Assembly: GCA_028023455.1 (NCBI GenBank)
Contig: JAQFVV010000228.1
Span: 1,509,591-1,573,590, forward strand
DNA from: Epiperipatus broadwayi
Lineage: Eukaryota; Onychophora; Udeonychophora; Euonychophora; Peripatidae
Reading direction: 5' to 3'
Length of the DNA: 64,000 nt
Shown here in pieces: positions 38,228 through 49,410 of this stretch. The notes beneath the pieces are model-generated. The model saw nothing but the letters and a program-made list of their open reading frames with translations. It had not been told where the DNA came from and ran no database searches. The number at the start of each line of letters is the position of its first letter. Position 1 is the first letter of the stretch. A program made the position numbers and the translations under genes.

Positions 38228-38682
38228 GCCAATAAACATCACATGATCACCATTTCTTATGCTTGCTTATACCTGTTATTAAAACAGGCAAAACTCACTA
38301 TATGTATTGGCATATACAGCAAGCTAGAGTACTAAATGGATGCGAGAAGGCTTGTGCATCAAATTCCCATGTAATGCCTACTCATCCAATATTCACAGAC
38401 TAGTTTTTGACTTGTGGCCTTCATCAATTTAAGACTCATAGTTTTGTAGTTAAGTGTAGATAAAAGGTGGCTGCTAGAGGAGTTGCATTAGATCCTAAGA
38501 TCTAGGTGCAGTGCTCTCAGATCCAAGGCTCCTCACTGATGAAGGCCACAAGCCAGAAACTAGTCTGGGGATATTGGATGAGTAGGCACTATATGGGGAT
38601 TTAATACACAAGCCTTCTAGCATCCACTGATTACTCTAGCTTGCTGTGTCTGCCAATATGTATAGTGAGTTTTGCCTGTTTT
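38228..38682 (+). mobile_element. Ribozyme-bearing fold-back element, copy 1
   Basis: The element starts with an unpaired head (CCAATAAACATCACATGATC, as in copy 3 at 57.3 kb). An antisense arm (38281-38427), a central segment and a sense arm (38536-38682) follow. The 147-bp arms are reverse complements with modest divergence, running AAAACAGGC to GCCTGTTTT. The central segment with the start of the sense arm holds a hammerhead-like motif. The antisense arm carries a second, damaged copy of the same core (TTGATGA, AAAAACTAGTC on the minus strand). There is no protein coding. I infer a non-autonomous retroelement, perhaps derived from a Penelope-like terminal repeat, because Penelope-like repeats can be inverted and carry hammerheads. 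The right edge abuts the 3' end of a LINE. Confidence 0.7.
38510..38590 (+). ncRNA. Hammerhead-ribozyme-like motif, copy 1 (best preserved)
   Basis: Core elements in order are CTGATGA (38536-38542), stem II GGC/GCC closing a CACAA loop, GAAAC (38556-38560) and TAGTC, predicting cleavage after C38565. Stem III is minimal: A-U and C-G pairs around TA. CTAG is palindromic, so a dimer is also possible. Stem I pairs TCCTCA (38530-38535) with TGGGGA. Further out ATCC pairs with GGAT, CTC with GAG, and AGTGC (38510-38514) with GCACT (38586-38590), separated by internal loops as in type I hammerheads. Caveat: the nucleotides flanking stem II next to the core are A and A, where active hammerheads normally have a purine-pyrimidine pair. 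All copies share the A before GAAA. Self-cleavage is therefore unproven. Confidence 0.6.
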
Positions 38683-38689
38683 ATCTTTT

Positions 38690-41600
38690 CTTTCCATTAC
38701 CTACCCTGTTTTCCCCATATTCTTCTCTATCTTGCTCCCACCCATTTCCACAAGATTATCTTTGTCCATTCTATGGCCTTTATATCTAAATTCCCCTTAT
38801 CTTTTTACAAACCCAGCATAAAAACCAAGAACACACTTTCTGTATAATCATTTTGTTTATATTTATTCTTTCACAGCTTCATTATTTGTATCCTTTCTGC
38901 TTGTAAGCATTTACATTCAATTAACAGATGCCTAATATTTTTCATGTCTTCACATATAACTTGCAGGCTAAATCACCCACATTTCTCCAATTTAATTGTA
39001 TATTCCCTTGTTGCTAATGATCCCGTTTGAGCCTTAAACAGTAAACTACTTTTCTTACTATTATCATAAATTATCTCACATCCAATATTCTGTTTACTTC
39101 TATATATATTTAAAACCTTTTTATTCTCCATACTAGTCTTCCATCTCTCCAACTACATATTTTTTATTAATGCATCTATTTTCTATCCCATTCCTTGTTA
39201 TTATAACACTCAACAATTCTCCTAACACAATCATCCCACCTACAAAAGGTATACCGACATAAAGACTTTATCCAAATCTTCTGCATCCCATACTACCTTT
39301 CTCACCCATCTTGTTGTCTGTCCTTTACTCATAACCCAGTTAAATACTATTTTGGCTATTCTTTTACTATCCATAAATTGCAATCTACAGAACATTTTCA
39401 TTTTGTTTTTTGCATCTCTCATATAAATACTTGACCATCCCTTGAAGTTCCTCCTTTACCATCCACACATCTACATCTAATGCATGTCTTACTACTTTTC
39501 TTTGTAATTTTTTTAAGTAATTTAACACCCCTTTACTGACACATAACACATCATTACCATAAGTTAACCCTGCTACTGCCACTCGCTTCCATACAATTCT
39601 TGCTACATATTATATGAAAACACTGTCAATTTCTTTATCAGTCACTTTCTTTTCATTGCTTCATTTATATTTTTTTCCCATTCATCCAAGCAATTTCTCT
39701 TATTACTTAGGATGATTCCCAAATAGTTATACCTATTCACCACATTTAACTTTATATCCCCCTATAAAAATTATTTCTCTTTCCCCAGGATTTATCATCA
39801 TTACTTTTGAGTTTTCTTCACTAAATTTAATCTCTATCTCTTTACCCACCCTTGTGCATGTCTTCAGCATAACTTCCATATCTTCTCTATCTTCTGTGCA
39901 CAAGAAAATATCATCAGCAAATAAAAAAACCTAATAATATATAGTCCCTTGCCATTGATTTTTTAATGGTATCTCTACCCTCTTCCTAGTCTTTCTATTG
40001 CTCTCTCCATTTCTCTCAAATATAACAAAAACAAAATAGGTGACATAAGATATATTTGCCTTAGTCCCACCCCATTTTAATGATTCTGTTTCCTAATAGA
40101 TATGTATAGTAATTATAATCATGCAATCTCTTAATAAAATCCACTAAAGCTCCGTTCATTTCCAAATTTACTAAACTTAGACATAATCTATTTCTATTTA
40201 CTCTATCATATGCCTTCTCTACATCTATAAAGACCATATATAACTATCTACTTGTATTCCCACTCATATCTATAAGTTGTGTAACTAAAAATAAACTATC
40301 TCCTATATACCTATTCAATCAAAAACCTCCTTGCATTTCTCCCACTATATTATTTTCTTCCATCCATTTTGCCAACTTAATAGCCACCATATATGCAAAA
40401 ACTTTATGTAACACTGACATTACCACTATTGATCTATAATTGTTTAACTTTCTATGATTCTTACCCTTTCCTTTAAGAAATAGCCTTACTCTTGTATTAT
40501 TCCAGTTATCTGGAAATTCTCTCTTCTGTGTCATCTTATTAAAACATGATAATAGATTTAATTTTGTCCTATTTGCTAAATTTATCACCATCTCTGCTGC
40601 CCTTCCACCTAAACCTCCTGCCTTTCCACTTTTCAATTTGTTCCCTGCCTCATTCAATTAATTTTCTGTAGGATCTAATATTTCCATTATTATATGTTTT
40701 TATGTTTGTTATCACTCTGTCCTTCACATCTAACATCTTTTCTACATCCATTACATACTTATTTAAAATTGTCTCTAATTCTTCTCTAGAGCTACAATCT
40801 TTTTCTTCATCATTAAGTAATACTATTTCTCTCTCCCCTACATTCCTTCTTTTAATATATTTCCAAAAAATTTTATTTCCATCTTTTCCACTTTTATTTT
40901 CCTTCAATAATTTACTATTTAATTTCATTCTCTCTATATAAATACCTATTTTAGCCAACTTTTTAAAAATATTTTTCCCATTTAATATTAAGATTTTTTT
41001 CACTTTCTTTGTTTTTAATAACAATATTCTCTGAATGTTTTGTTCCTCTCTTTTAAAACTTTTACTAATTCTCATATTTCTATTACTTTTATTCTTCTGA
41101 ATATTCTCAACTAAAACCTTATTTGTCATTTTTTCTATTTCAACACAAACAAACACTTCCATGATTTCTTCCACTTATATTTTATATTCTTTTAACTTAT
41201 TCTTATCATTCATTCTCCATCCACATCTTTCACTATCCTTTCTATTTTTATTACTATTTCCTTTACATTACTAACCATTTGTATTAGAAAGAAATTATGA
41301 TCACTATTACATATTCTCTCATTACTAAACACTTTAATTTTCCATACTTTATTCATTCCCTCTTTCTCTACTACATAATCTATTGTGTGAAATATATTAT
41401 TTCTAGACCATGTGTATTGTCCCTCATAAATATTTGGTAAATTTCCAATGCTAAAAAAAAAAATTAAAACTGTCCCATTCGTGTTACTGACATCATCAAT
41501 TTCTTGAATATGCCAATTCATATCCTCTACAATGATTATTTTCTTCCTCTTTTTAAAAAAAAAAATCTTTATCTCCTTAACTAGGCATTCATCTATGCTA

Positions 41601-42150
41601 CTGTTCCACTCCATTATAGTTTGACTATCTCCAGTAGCTATATATGATATCACTATCATCCATTCTAGTCTTTCTAACTTTATCTCAAACCACAAATGTT
41701 CTTGCCATTTAACTGTATTTAAATATTTTTTGACATAACCCCTATATCCCCACCCTTTTTTCTTTTTTTTTTCTATTTATACTCTGCTATATAAAGTCTT
41801 CCAGTGCTTTTCTTAGAAGTGTTTCCACTACTGTTAATTCGTTAAGCTCTTTGTTTTTAACTGCTTTATTTAATTCCGGCTATTTTTCTGGTCTCTTATC
41901 ACCTTGCATATTCAAATATCCAGTTTTAACTATTTCTTCTTTCCTTATCACCCTTTTATAAATTATTTTGAATCTTTCTTCTTTATTACATTTGTAATTA
42001 GCTTGTTTATCATTAGTTTTACAGAACCATTCCTTATTCACATCTACATTTTTATCTAAATTAGTTACCCTTTATTTACTTCTTGCATCCCATCCATTCA
42101 TAACCTTATTTTTGATAATACTGTAATTTAAATCTACTTTGGTATATGGA
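38690..42150 (-). mobile_element. Nearly full-length LINE with APE endonuclease and RT (antisense)
   Basis: A minus-strand non-LTR retrotransposon of about 3.4 kb. Its sense strand is purine-rich, so the plus strand is a long pyrimidine-rich tract. Order from 42150 down: N-terminal endonuclease part (NKELNELTVVETLL, about 41860-41820), endonuclease core (41695-41210), linker (41174-40650), RT (40657 to about 39880) and C-terminal domain to about 38940, then an untranslated tail to about 38690. The clade is not certain; single-ORF APE-type LINEs of the I/jockey superfamily fit. It abuts the ribozyme-bearing fold-back at its 3' edge. This is the best-preserved element in the window: three of the longest open frames here belong to it. 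Confidence 0.85.
38940..42100 (-). pseudogene. LINE endonuclease-reverse transcriptase pseudogene
   Basis: Endonuclease: VEDMNWHIQEIDD (equivalent to GDFN.H), YTWSRNNIFHTIDYVV and NSDHNFFLI, the last being the SDH catalytic block, all within one 161-codon frame (41695-41210). The linker is a 174-codon Lys-rich frame (41174-40650) with KIFWKYIKRRN. The RT frame (40657-40319) gives KLKSGKAGGLGGRAAEM, REFPDNWNNTRV, LNNYRSIVVMSVLHKVF and VGEMQGGF. Further down are LRQIYLMSPILF and LREMERAIERLGRG (about 40050-39970), then FLFADDIFL with the catalytic FADD at 39921-39910 intact. The C-terminal part has YLGIILSNK, VAGLTYGNDVLCVSKG and a degraded C..C-type tail. A complete relative would be about 1000 residues; a handful of stops and frameshifts break this one. 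Confidence 0.82.
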
Positions 42151-42159
42151 TTGTAGCTC

Positions 42160-44955
42160 CATCAGTGAATATGTATAAACATGCAACTAGAAACAAAATG
42201 TTTATTCATTAAAAATGAGGATCCCATTCAAGTAATTGTGAAATTTTATATAAAAAAAATATGCACAGTTTAATGAAAGTTTATTAAATATAAATGTCTT
42301 GCAAAGTTAAATTCACAAAAAAAATGATCTTAAAATATAGTAACCATTTTCTGTCTAAGATTAACAAAGGGTACACTCTTATCATATATTCTGGAATTAT
42401 CAATAGTAATAAGTATATATATATATAATTTGTTTATAATTAAACAACATTCATTTAATATCATTGCAAAGTAATTTATAAAAATATAAAACGATTTTTT
42501 TTGTTAATCATAAAATAAAAACGAACTCAAAAAGTTTCTTACTTGTTTTTATTACATTATTCTATTATAGATTTTTAAAAAATCTAGCAAATTAAAATTG
42601 AGTGTATAGTAGAAATAAAATAAGTTGTATTTTTTCCTAATAATTTTTAATATTAAAATTTTAATTTCTCATAATATAATTTATAAAACTAAAAAATCAG
42701 AAACAAAATATTTGATTTTTATCAACAAGTTATAAGCAGTTTTTTTTTTCTTTTTTACTAAAAGAGAGAGAAATATCTTGCTTAACCTTTATAAAGAAAA
42801 TTATTAATGTTTTCAGAATATTTTTTTTTACCTGAAAATAATTTTTTTAAACATTTTCCTTATTAATATGTTTATAAACAATTCATTTCATAAAATATAT
42901 ATGTCCAACATTCAATATATACATACACAAGCTCTGGTAATGGTTAATGCTATTCTTAAGAGAATCTTCTGCCCCTCCTCCATTCTTCATGAATTTAATT
43001 ATCACACTATCTTTCCAAAATCAATTATGAAAAACAAGAACATATGTGCAAAGATACTGCTAGAACTTTTCTGATTATTATTTAAGATAACCTTACATAA
43101 TAATTGTGGGCAAATTGGCATCCAGTTTTTTCAAGAAAACATCATACTTTTACAATGGTATAATTTATGACTTGATGTTGTCTGTAAAATACATTTTCAT
43201 AATAAATTATAAATATTTTTAACTTAATTCTTTTTTTAAATTTAGTTTTGATTTGTTACTAGTGTTTTAACTCCATTTTTATTTATATTCTTAAGCTTAA
43301 GGCTCATTTTATTGTTTATAATTTTCTAAATTGTTATAATTTAGTACCATTATATTTCCTTTAACCCAGTATTTTTGTTAGTGTATTAAAATTCTAAAAT
43401 AAATATTGAGTTTGTAATATTATTTTCAAATTATATAAGTAAAGATACAATAATTGTTTTTAAACAAAAACACATTTTTTTTTATTTTAGGGTTCTATAC
43501 ATTTTTATATTCTTCAAAGTATATTTTAAAAATTGAGCTAAGGATATTTCTCCTTTCTCTACTTTAGCATCATCTATAACAAAAAATTTTAATCAAAGCT
43601 TATCAGATGATTTTTCATGCTACAACAGAGAAAGAAAAAACACTTTATTTTTAAATATTATAAATCATTAAGGAGATCAGGAAAAAAATAGTTTAAGACT
43701 ATCGTCAGAAGTACAAAAATATTGAAAACAAAAAAGGGAAAAAATATTAATGAGAAAATTAAAAAACAAAATCGATTGAACATAAATAATACGAAAGATG
43801 AAGTAAAAAGAAAGACATCTCAAATGATGATTCAAAAAAGCTAATGATTTGGAATTTAAAGAGGAGGGTAAAAGAAAGGTGGAAAATGTTTGATAAAAAT
43901 AGTTTCAGCAAACGAGTGAAATCTTTTGATTGATGACTAATGATGATGATGATGATTAAAACTGTGATGAAAGCTTAAGAGAATGAAATACAATAATAAC
44001 TCTGCAGTGAAGAAGAACTTATTTATATATAAACTTTATTAATTTGAAAAGTTCGTGAAATTATAAAAATCATAAAAATTATTAAAATCTATCAATCAAA
44101 TGTCTAAAATAATAAAAGCAATCATTTTCAGATGTATAAGAGACTAACTAATCTTTAGGACTAATTTTCTTCATTTAGAAATTAGATTTTAAATAACAAT
44201 CACCAACATAACAAATCTGTATTTTAAAGTTTAGATTAGTTGGTCTTACAGGAAAGAGATTTCAAAATAATTAAAGGAAACAATGTTCCACAGATATAAT
44301 TTTGCATTAGTCATCCCAACCCACAATCAGACTGCCTGTCATCAACACTCCTGAAGGATACTTTCTCTATGACTAAAGACTTGATCAGAAAAATTTATTC
44401 CCCAGTATAATTTAGCTGAAAAACATTATGTATTGATCAAAAAGCTCTCTCATGAATTTAAAAATCTGTCTCTATGGGAACAATGTAAAAGATTTATGGG
44501 ATAATTATTTCTCAGTGGCAATTTGTAAAGATGAGCTCATAGCCATGACAGTGAGAAGGAATAGTGTGTAGGTTGAAACAACTTTAAGCCTATAACTTTA
44601 AGAACGAATTTATAAACAATGAACATTAATTATTAATGTCAATACAAAAAAAAAAACCTCTTCATAAAAGTCATCCACAGTTTGAAAAGCTGCTTAAACA
44701 GTTCGTTGCCAGCAATAGATTGTTTCATATATTTCAAAAATAGCAATAAATATTTCCTCAAAAAAAGATAACATTCAGCAACAAGTTTTTTTAATGCCGA
44801 CACACACATATATATATGCTCTCATTTTATTATTCATTTATCTGTATCAATATTCATTTAAACTGAATGTATTTAGAAGTTGATACATTAGTAATGTGCC
44901 TTTAAAAAACTAATTTTTTTTTCCCTCCCCACAAAATAATAAATAACTAAGCCTT
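42160..44955. other. AT-rich non-coding DNA
   Basis: No gene recognised. The segment 43860-43965 ends in a short (GAT)n run (near 43945) similar to RTE 3' tails, but no RTE protein blocks are readable before it. Confidence 0.55.
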
Positions 44956-44961
44956 ATATTT

Positions 44962-45128
44962 GGGAGCACTGCATCTTCACTGATGAAGGCCAAGGGCTAG
45001 AAATTAGTCTGGGATATTGGATGAGTAGACACTAGATAAGGATTTTTATGTACAAACGTTTTAGCATCCACTAATTACTATGGTTCGCACTAGATGGCAA
45101 CTGCTATATGGAGAGAGTTGCTACTTTT
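44962..45128 (+). repeat. Ribozyme-bearing fold-back element, copy 2 (one arm only)
   Basis: Matches the sense arm of the fold-back family: CTGATGAAGGC (44980-44990), GAAATTAGTCTGGGATATTG, GATGAGTAGACACTAGATA and TTTTAGCATCCACTAATTAC, in the same order as at 38.5 and 57.5 kb. The CTGATGA core is intact and the second core strand reads GAAAT rather than GAAAC. Stem II is GGCC/GGCT. The sequence before CTGATGA is rearranged, so stem I cannot form fully. No inverted arm is present, either because it was lost or because this copy began as a single arm. Confidence 0.7.
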
Positions 45129-45129
45129 A

Positions 45130-46265
45130 AAATAGATTATATTAATAGATATTGATAACTAGCATACTTGGTAAACTGATGAAGTGGTAGATGCTGGAGC
45201 TCAACATCCATGGATCATGACCGAATTATATCATTTCTAGTACTCATAAGCTTAAACCATTTAAATATTATAATTATGGGCATTAGATGTCTTGATTCAA
45301 TGCTTTTATCCTTGAATTTCTTTAACAATAACAAAAAAAATATAAATGTTTTTCAATCTCAAACAAGTCAAAATAAATATATATGTATACTTTTTTATCT
45401 GACAATAAAAAAAGCCACTAAATTCTGTAATAATACATTCATCTAAGATAAAAAGATTAGAAAACATTAATTAACTAAGGATGTTGTAAGTACTAAAATT
45501 TTTGACTGCAAGTGATTATGATATCAGAAATCACATTATATTTTGTAATAGACAATGTAATCAATTAAATTTAAAGTGATGCATAGCGACTAAATGAGTA
45601 AGGCATGAAATACAGGGCAAGCAGGACAAATTTCTTAACTAAAAGATATTCTACAGAACTAGACATAATCCAAGATTTGAAGTGAGTAGATAAATATGTT
45701 TAAGATAAATATTATCAAAGTGTAAGATGATTATATTACTAATGTACTCATGCCAGCATATTCTGACTAATAGTTGATGGTTATTTAATATTTAATTATG
45801 ATCAATTGCTAACTAAAAATTTTATTTATATAAAATCCTTTAAAATGGACTAAAATTTTGAAATCTTTCGATTTATTTATACAGCTTGTGGTTTGTTTAA
45901 CAACAAAAAAAATATTACTTTATCCTATCTTCAGTCTAATCAGTAATAAAGCATTGACTGAATTACCATCTAACCCTCTTAATTTACTAAATATTTAGGC
46001 AGATGTAATTATAGTAAAATGTATAAAACGTAGAAAAAATCTTGTAATATATCATTCAATGTATTATCTAGTAAAAATCTGGCTTCCATAGTCCCAGCTT
46101 TTATCATCTAACAAAATTATGAGGAAGTCTTCAATTTTCATGATAGACAGACTTTACTGCCTCAAATTGTTAGGATTATATTTTACCTGAATATACACAA
46201 AATAATAATAAATATAATAATTAAATTAATTAATATATGAATACAAAATAAAAATGAAATCTTTA
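45130..46265. other. AT-rich non-coding DNA
   Basis: No coding or RNA feature recognised. Confidence 0.6.
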
Positions 46266-46269
46266 AATC

Positions 46270-46870
46270 ATTATGGACTATTATCAACCCATTGGAAGAT
46301 AAAGATCAACCCAAATTTAATTCAGTTTCTTTAATCTAGAGTCTCTTTTATTCCCATAATACTAATAAACATCCTTATTTCATTTATTCACCATACATGG
46401 TATATCTTTTTAGGTCTTTAGGATCCAGTTTTAGAGTTCAACTGTATATCTATTACTATCTCTTCTAGCAATATGTCCAGCCCAGCTTCATGTCAATGAT
46501 ACCTGTTAGTTCTCTCATCCAAGTATTTTATTTTTTATCCCTTCTTGTTATTCCCAATATGCAATTTTTACATGAATAATCTGAAGCTTCTGAACTATTC
46601 TTCTGTTAAGTGCCCAAGTATCAGATTCATAAATAAGAACTGATAAAACATATTTATTAAAAAATTTCATTTTCAAACATATAAGCATATTTCCTCTTAG
46701 AATTAATTATTTTTACTAAAAGCATTCCATCCAAGGTTAATTCTATGATTAATTTCATCTATTATATTTCTTTCTGTATTAACAATATCGCTAAAGTATT
46801 TGAATCTTAATGACTTTACTTACTGAAAGCATCTTGATTCTAATTTGTCTTATTATCAATTTTATTTTCT
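46270..46870 (-). mobile_element. RTE-type LINE, copy E: C-terminal region
   Basis: Antisense RTE tail. On the minus strand it reads FNQYVLSVLIYESDTWALNR (about 46660-46600; equivalent to NQCVLPVLTYG.ETW), then SWAGHIARRDSNRYT (about 46490-46445). A degraded end at about 46290 follows that parallels the other copies' final LQW block. Stops are frequent. The RT catalytic region is absent, so only the last 200 or so residues are represented. Confidence 0.7.
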
Positions 46871-46879
46871 TAGTAAAAA

Positions 46880-47235
46880 CAGTTATTTACTACAGTAAGT
46901 AGCAAGTGAACATTATTCAAAAAATAAAGAGAGTTGGTATACTAATTATCTCTAAATTAGCTAGATTAAGTTTAGACAATTTTTAAAATATCTTCAAGTT
47001 TTTTTTTTATTATTTTATTAGTACATCTCTCATTCTCAGTCATCTATCAGTACAGAGCTTCAGACCAATCACTCTCTCTTTCACTATGCATGGATTTTGG
47101 GGACAATCTTTGCTCATCAAGCGAGTTAAAAATATCTAACATCTCAATTTCCATGCATAATGTTTTTCCATTACACCATTTTCTCACATGTTAAAAATTG
47201 TTTTCTATTAACTTATAAAAAAATCATGAGCAGGA
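46880..47235. other. Unassigned sequence between RTE copy E and the gypsy element
   Basis: No protein block is readable. It could be decayed gypsy RNase H/integrase or unrelated DNA. Confidence 0.4.
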
Positions 47236-47299
47236 TGACATAATACTGCTCTGACACTGAATTCTGATGCGTCCATGGTCAGAGTTACTTCCAATTCGC

Positions 47300-48184
47300 T
47301 GTTGTGATGGACAAATAATTTATTTGAAGTAAGCAGCAATTTTGTGTATAGAAATGCTTTTTCTTCTTCTTCCCACTTCCATTTTTAATTCTTTTTGAGG
47401 AGACCATATAATAGTCTGGCCACATGGGCTTTTCTTTCTAAGAAATTTTCAAAGTAATTAACCATACCCAGGAAGGCTTGGAGTTTTTTCACATTGTTAA
47501 GTCTCTGCGCTTCTGCAACCGCTTTAGCTTTTGGGAGGGGGGGGCAGGAGATTGGCATCTTTACATATAATGTGATCAAAAAACTTGATTTCATTCACCC
47601 TCCATATGCATTTTTGGGTATTAAGTTTATCCCTGAATTTACCCAGTATTTTAAAGACTTTCTGTAGATGCATTTTCAGTTCATTTTCAGCCATAGCTGT
47701 AATCAGAATGCCATTTAATACATTAAGGAGGATTTCAATTTTTGATTGAAAGATACTAGAAGCATATATTATTCCAAACAGGAGCCTCATACATTTATAT
47801 AACTCTATGTGAGTGGTTATTGTTAATATTTCAGCTGTCTGTTCATTAAATGGTATTTGATGGAAAGCGGCATTGAGATCTAATTTAGCAAAAAAATTTG
47901 GATCTCTGGAGTGATACTATTATTTCCCTGGCATTAGGGAGTGGGTACACATTTTTACTAATCAACTTGTTTACTAATATTCTATAATTGCCACACAAAC
48001 TAATTTGCCCATTGAGTTTAGTTATAATTACCAATGATGTAGCCCAATCTGAATTTTCAGTGGGTTGTAACACCTCTTTCTTAACTAAGTCATCAATTTC
48101 ATTTTTGACTTTCTTTTTTTGTGCAAAGTGAACTTTCCGTGGTTTGCATATTATAGGTAGTGCATCAGTGCTTAACTCTACCAA
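47300..48184 (-). pseudogene. Gypsy reverse transcriptase pseudogene lacking the YxDD core
   Basis: The first frame (48184-47885) has VLQPTENSDWATSLVIITK, LCGNYRILVNKL and YPLPNAREIIVSL, the N-terminal RT blocks. A frameshift at a T run near 47890 leads to AKLDLNAAFHQIPFNEQTAE (the block with the first catalytic Asp), then CMRLLFGIIYASSIFQSKIE. The catalytic YxDD should follow, but the sequence passes from NVLNG straight to ILITAMAENE, so YxDD and its approach are deleted. Downstream blocks are KFFDHIICKD, LQAFLGMVNYFENFLERKAH (connection) and LLYGLLKKN. A G/C run near 47536-47545 shifts the frame again. It cannot encode a working enzyme. Confidence 0.82.
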
Positions 48185-48409
48185 TACAGAGGGTGTTTTA
48201 ATAATGCCAAGTTCACCATTAAATAAGCTAGGAAATTTGATTCATATTTTGTTTTCCATTTTGACCTTTTTCACAAATAGTGAGTTTAATACCCAATTTC
48301 ATAAACCATTGACACCAGATATGGGGATTTATTGGATCATAAATTAAGTATAAAGGTAACTCTATAACATTTCCCTTTTTTTCTACTTATGGGGACCTGA
48401 ACAACACCT

Positions 48410-48616
48410 CTAATTTTGACCACATTGCCGTTTATATCTAATGCTTTTAAAGTCAGTTTTTTTTTCTAGTTTAGGGATTTTATTACTCATAGAGGTTACA
48501 GTAGCCGAGTTGCAGATTGATATTAATGATACATCGCTACTACTGTCTACCTCCATAGATATGGGCTGATCATACAGCTTTAGTTTTAACATAATTTTGT
48601 CATCATTGGTGGACAT
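48410..48616 (-). pseudogene. Gypsy aspartic protease fragment
   Basis: The frame begins MSTNDDKIMLKLKLYDQPIS, and its active-site segment reads MEVDSSSDVSLIS. Retroviral-type proteases have D-T/S-G at this place; here the Gly is replaced by Ser, which should abolish activity. The position between the gag knuckles and the RT fits the usual gypsy order. Only the N-terminal 70 residues or so are open. Confidence 0.7.
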
Positions 48617-48619
48617 TTT

Positions 48620-49410
48620 TTAATTTTGGTGCCTGACCCTGATATGAATGTCTATAATTATTACTTTCCCTGTTGGGATCATTACATTTTTCTTTACACA
48701 TTTTTTTCTATGTGCCCTCTTATTTACAATTATTGCAGCATTCTCATTTATAAAAACAATTTCTGGCTTTGTGGCCTTTTTCCCACAGCAAAAACATATA
48801 AATGGGTTTTTACTGTTAGCACTATTTTCATTAATCTTTGACAATTATTTCTTTACATTTTTACTACCATCTGTTTGCGATTTGCTATTAATCTTGAACT
48901 CGGCAAATTTTCGAGATTGCTCAAGCATGAGTCCATAAGCTATCCCAAGTTTTATAGCCTCTATATAATTTAAATCACTAACAGCCAATAATTGTTGCCA
49001 TAAATTATCATTACACATACCCATAAGAAATTGTTCAGCAGGACTTCGTCTAGGAGTGATCCATAGATGCAATTTTTTGCTAGATTACAAAAAGCACTAT
49101 TGTAATCTTTTATATTTTCATCCCAACCTTGGTTCCAGGCTCAGAATTGCAGTCTAGCAACATTCCTCGGGGGTTGTGGGTTAAAATGGTTTGACCAATG
49201 CTATTTAACCTCATCGTATGTACAATCTTCAGGAGTTAGAGGTTCAATGAGCCTGTTGGCTATTTCAATAACTCCTTTCCCAGAAAAGCATAATAATGAT
49301 GCAATACCATTTTTAACTTTATTAATGAATAAGTATTTTTTTACATGTTGAACATACATGGGCCAACTACTTGCTTCACTGATATAAAATTCACCAATTG
49401 CTACTTGCAT
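48620..49410 (-). pseudogene. Gypsy gag pseudogene with two zinc-knuckle remnants
   Basis: Gag would form the retrotransposon particle and bind its RNA. The first frame (49410-49201) contains GEFYISEASSWPMYVQHVK and FSGKGVIEIANRLIEPLTPE, typical of invertebrate gypsy gag. The next (49072-48845) contains TPRRSPAEQFLMGMCN and GLMLEQSRKF. The nucleocapsid part has two CX2CX4HX4C knuckles in decay. The first begins CFCCGKK and is then frameshifted at an A run near 48783. The second keeps CX2C and the distal Cys spacing, but the His position reads Thr and two stops interrupt it. The frame therefore cannot be translated through. Confidence 0.75.

Noticed and set aside
40702-40941. Plus-strand Ser/Leu/Phe-rich frame
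   Set aside because: It is antisense to the Lys-rich linker of the LINE; the minus strand reads as a known protein family.
43860-43965. Possible RTE 3' tail ending in a GAT run
   Set aside because: No RTE protein blocks can be read before it; GAT runs also occur as plain microsatellites here.
48626-48938. Plus-strand frames over 48.6-48.9 kb
   Set aside because: They are the antisense of the gypsy gag zinc-knuckle region and have no independent signal.
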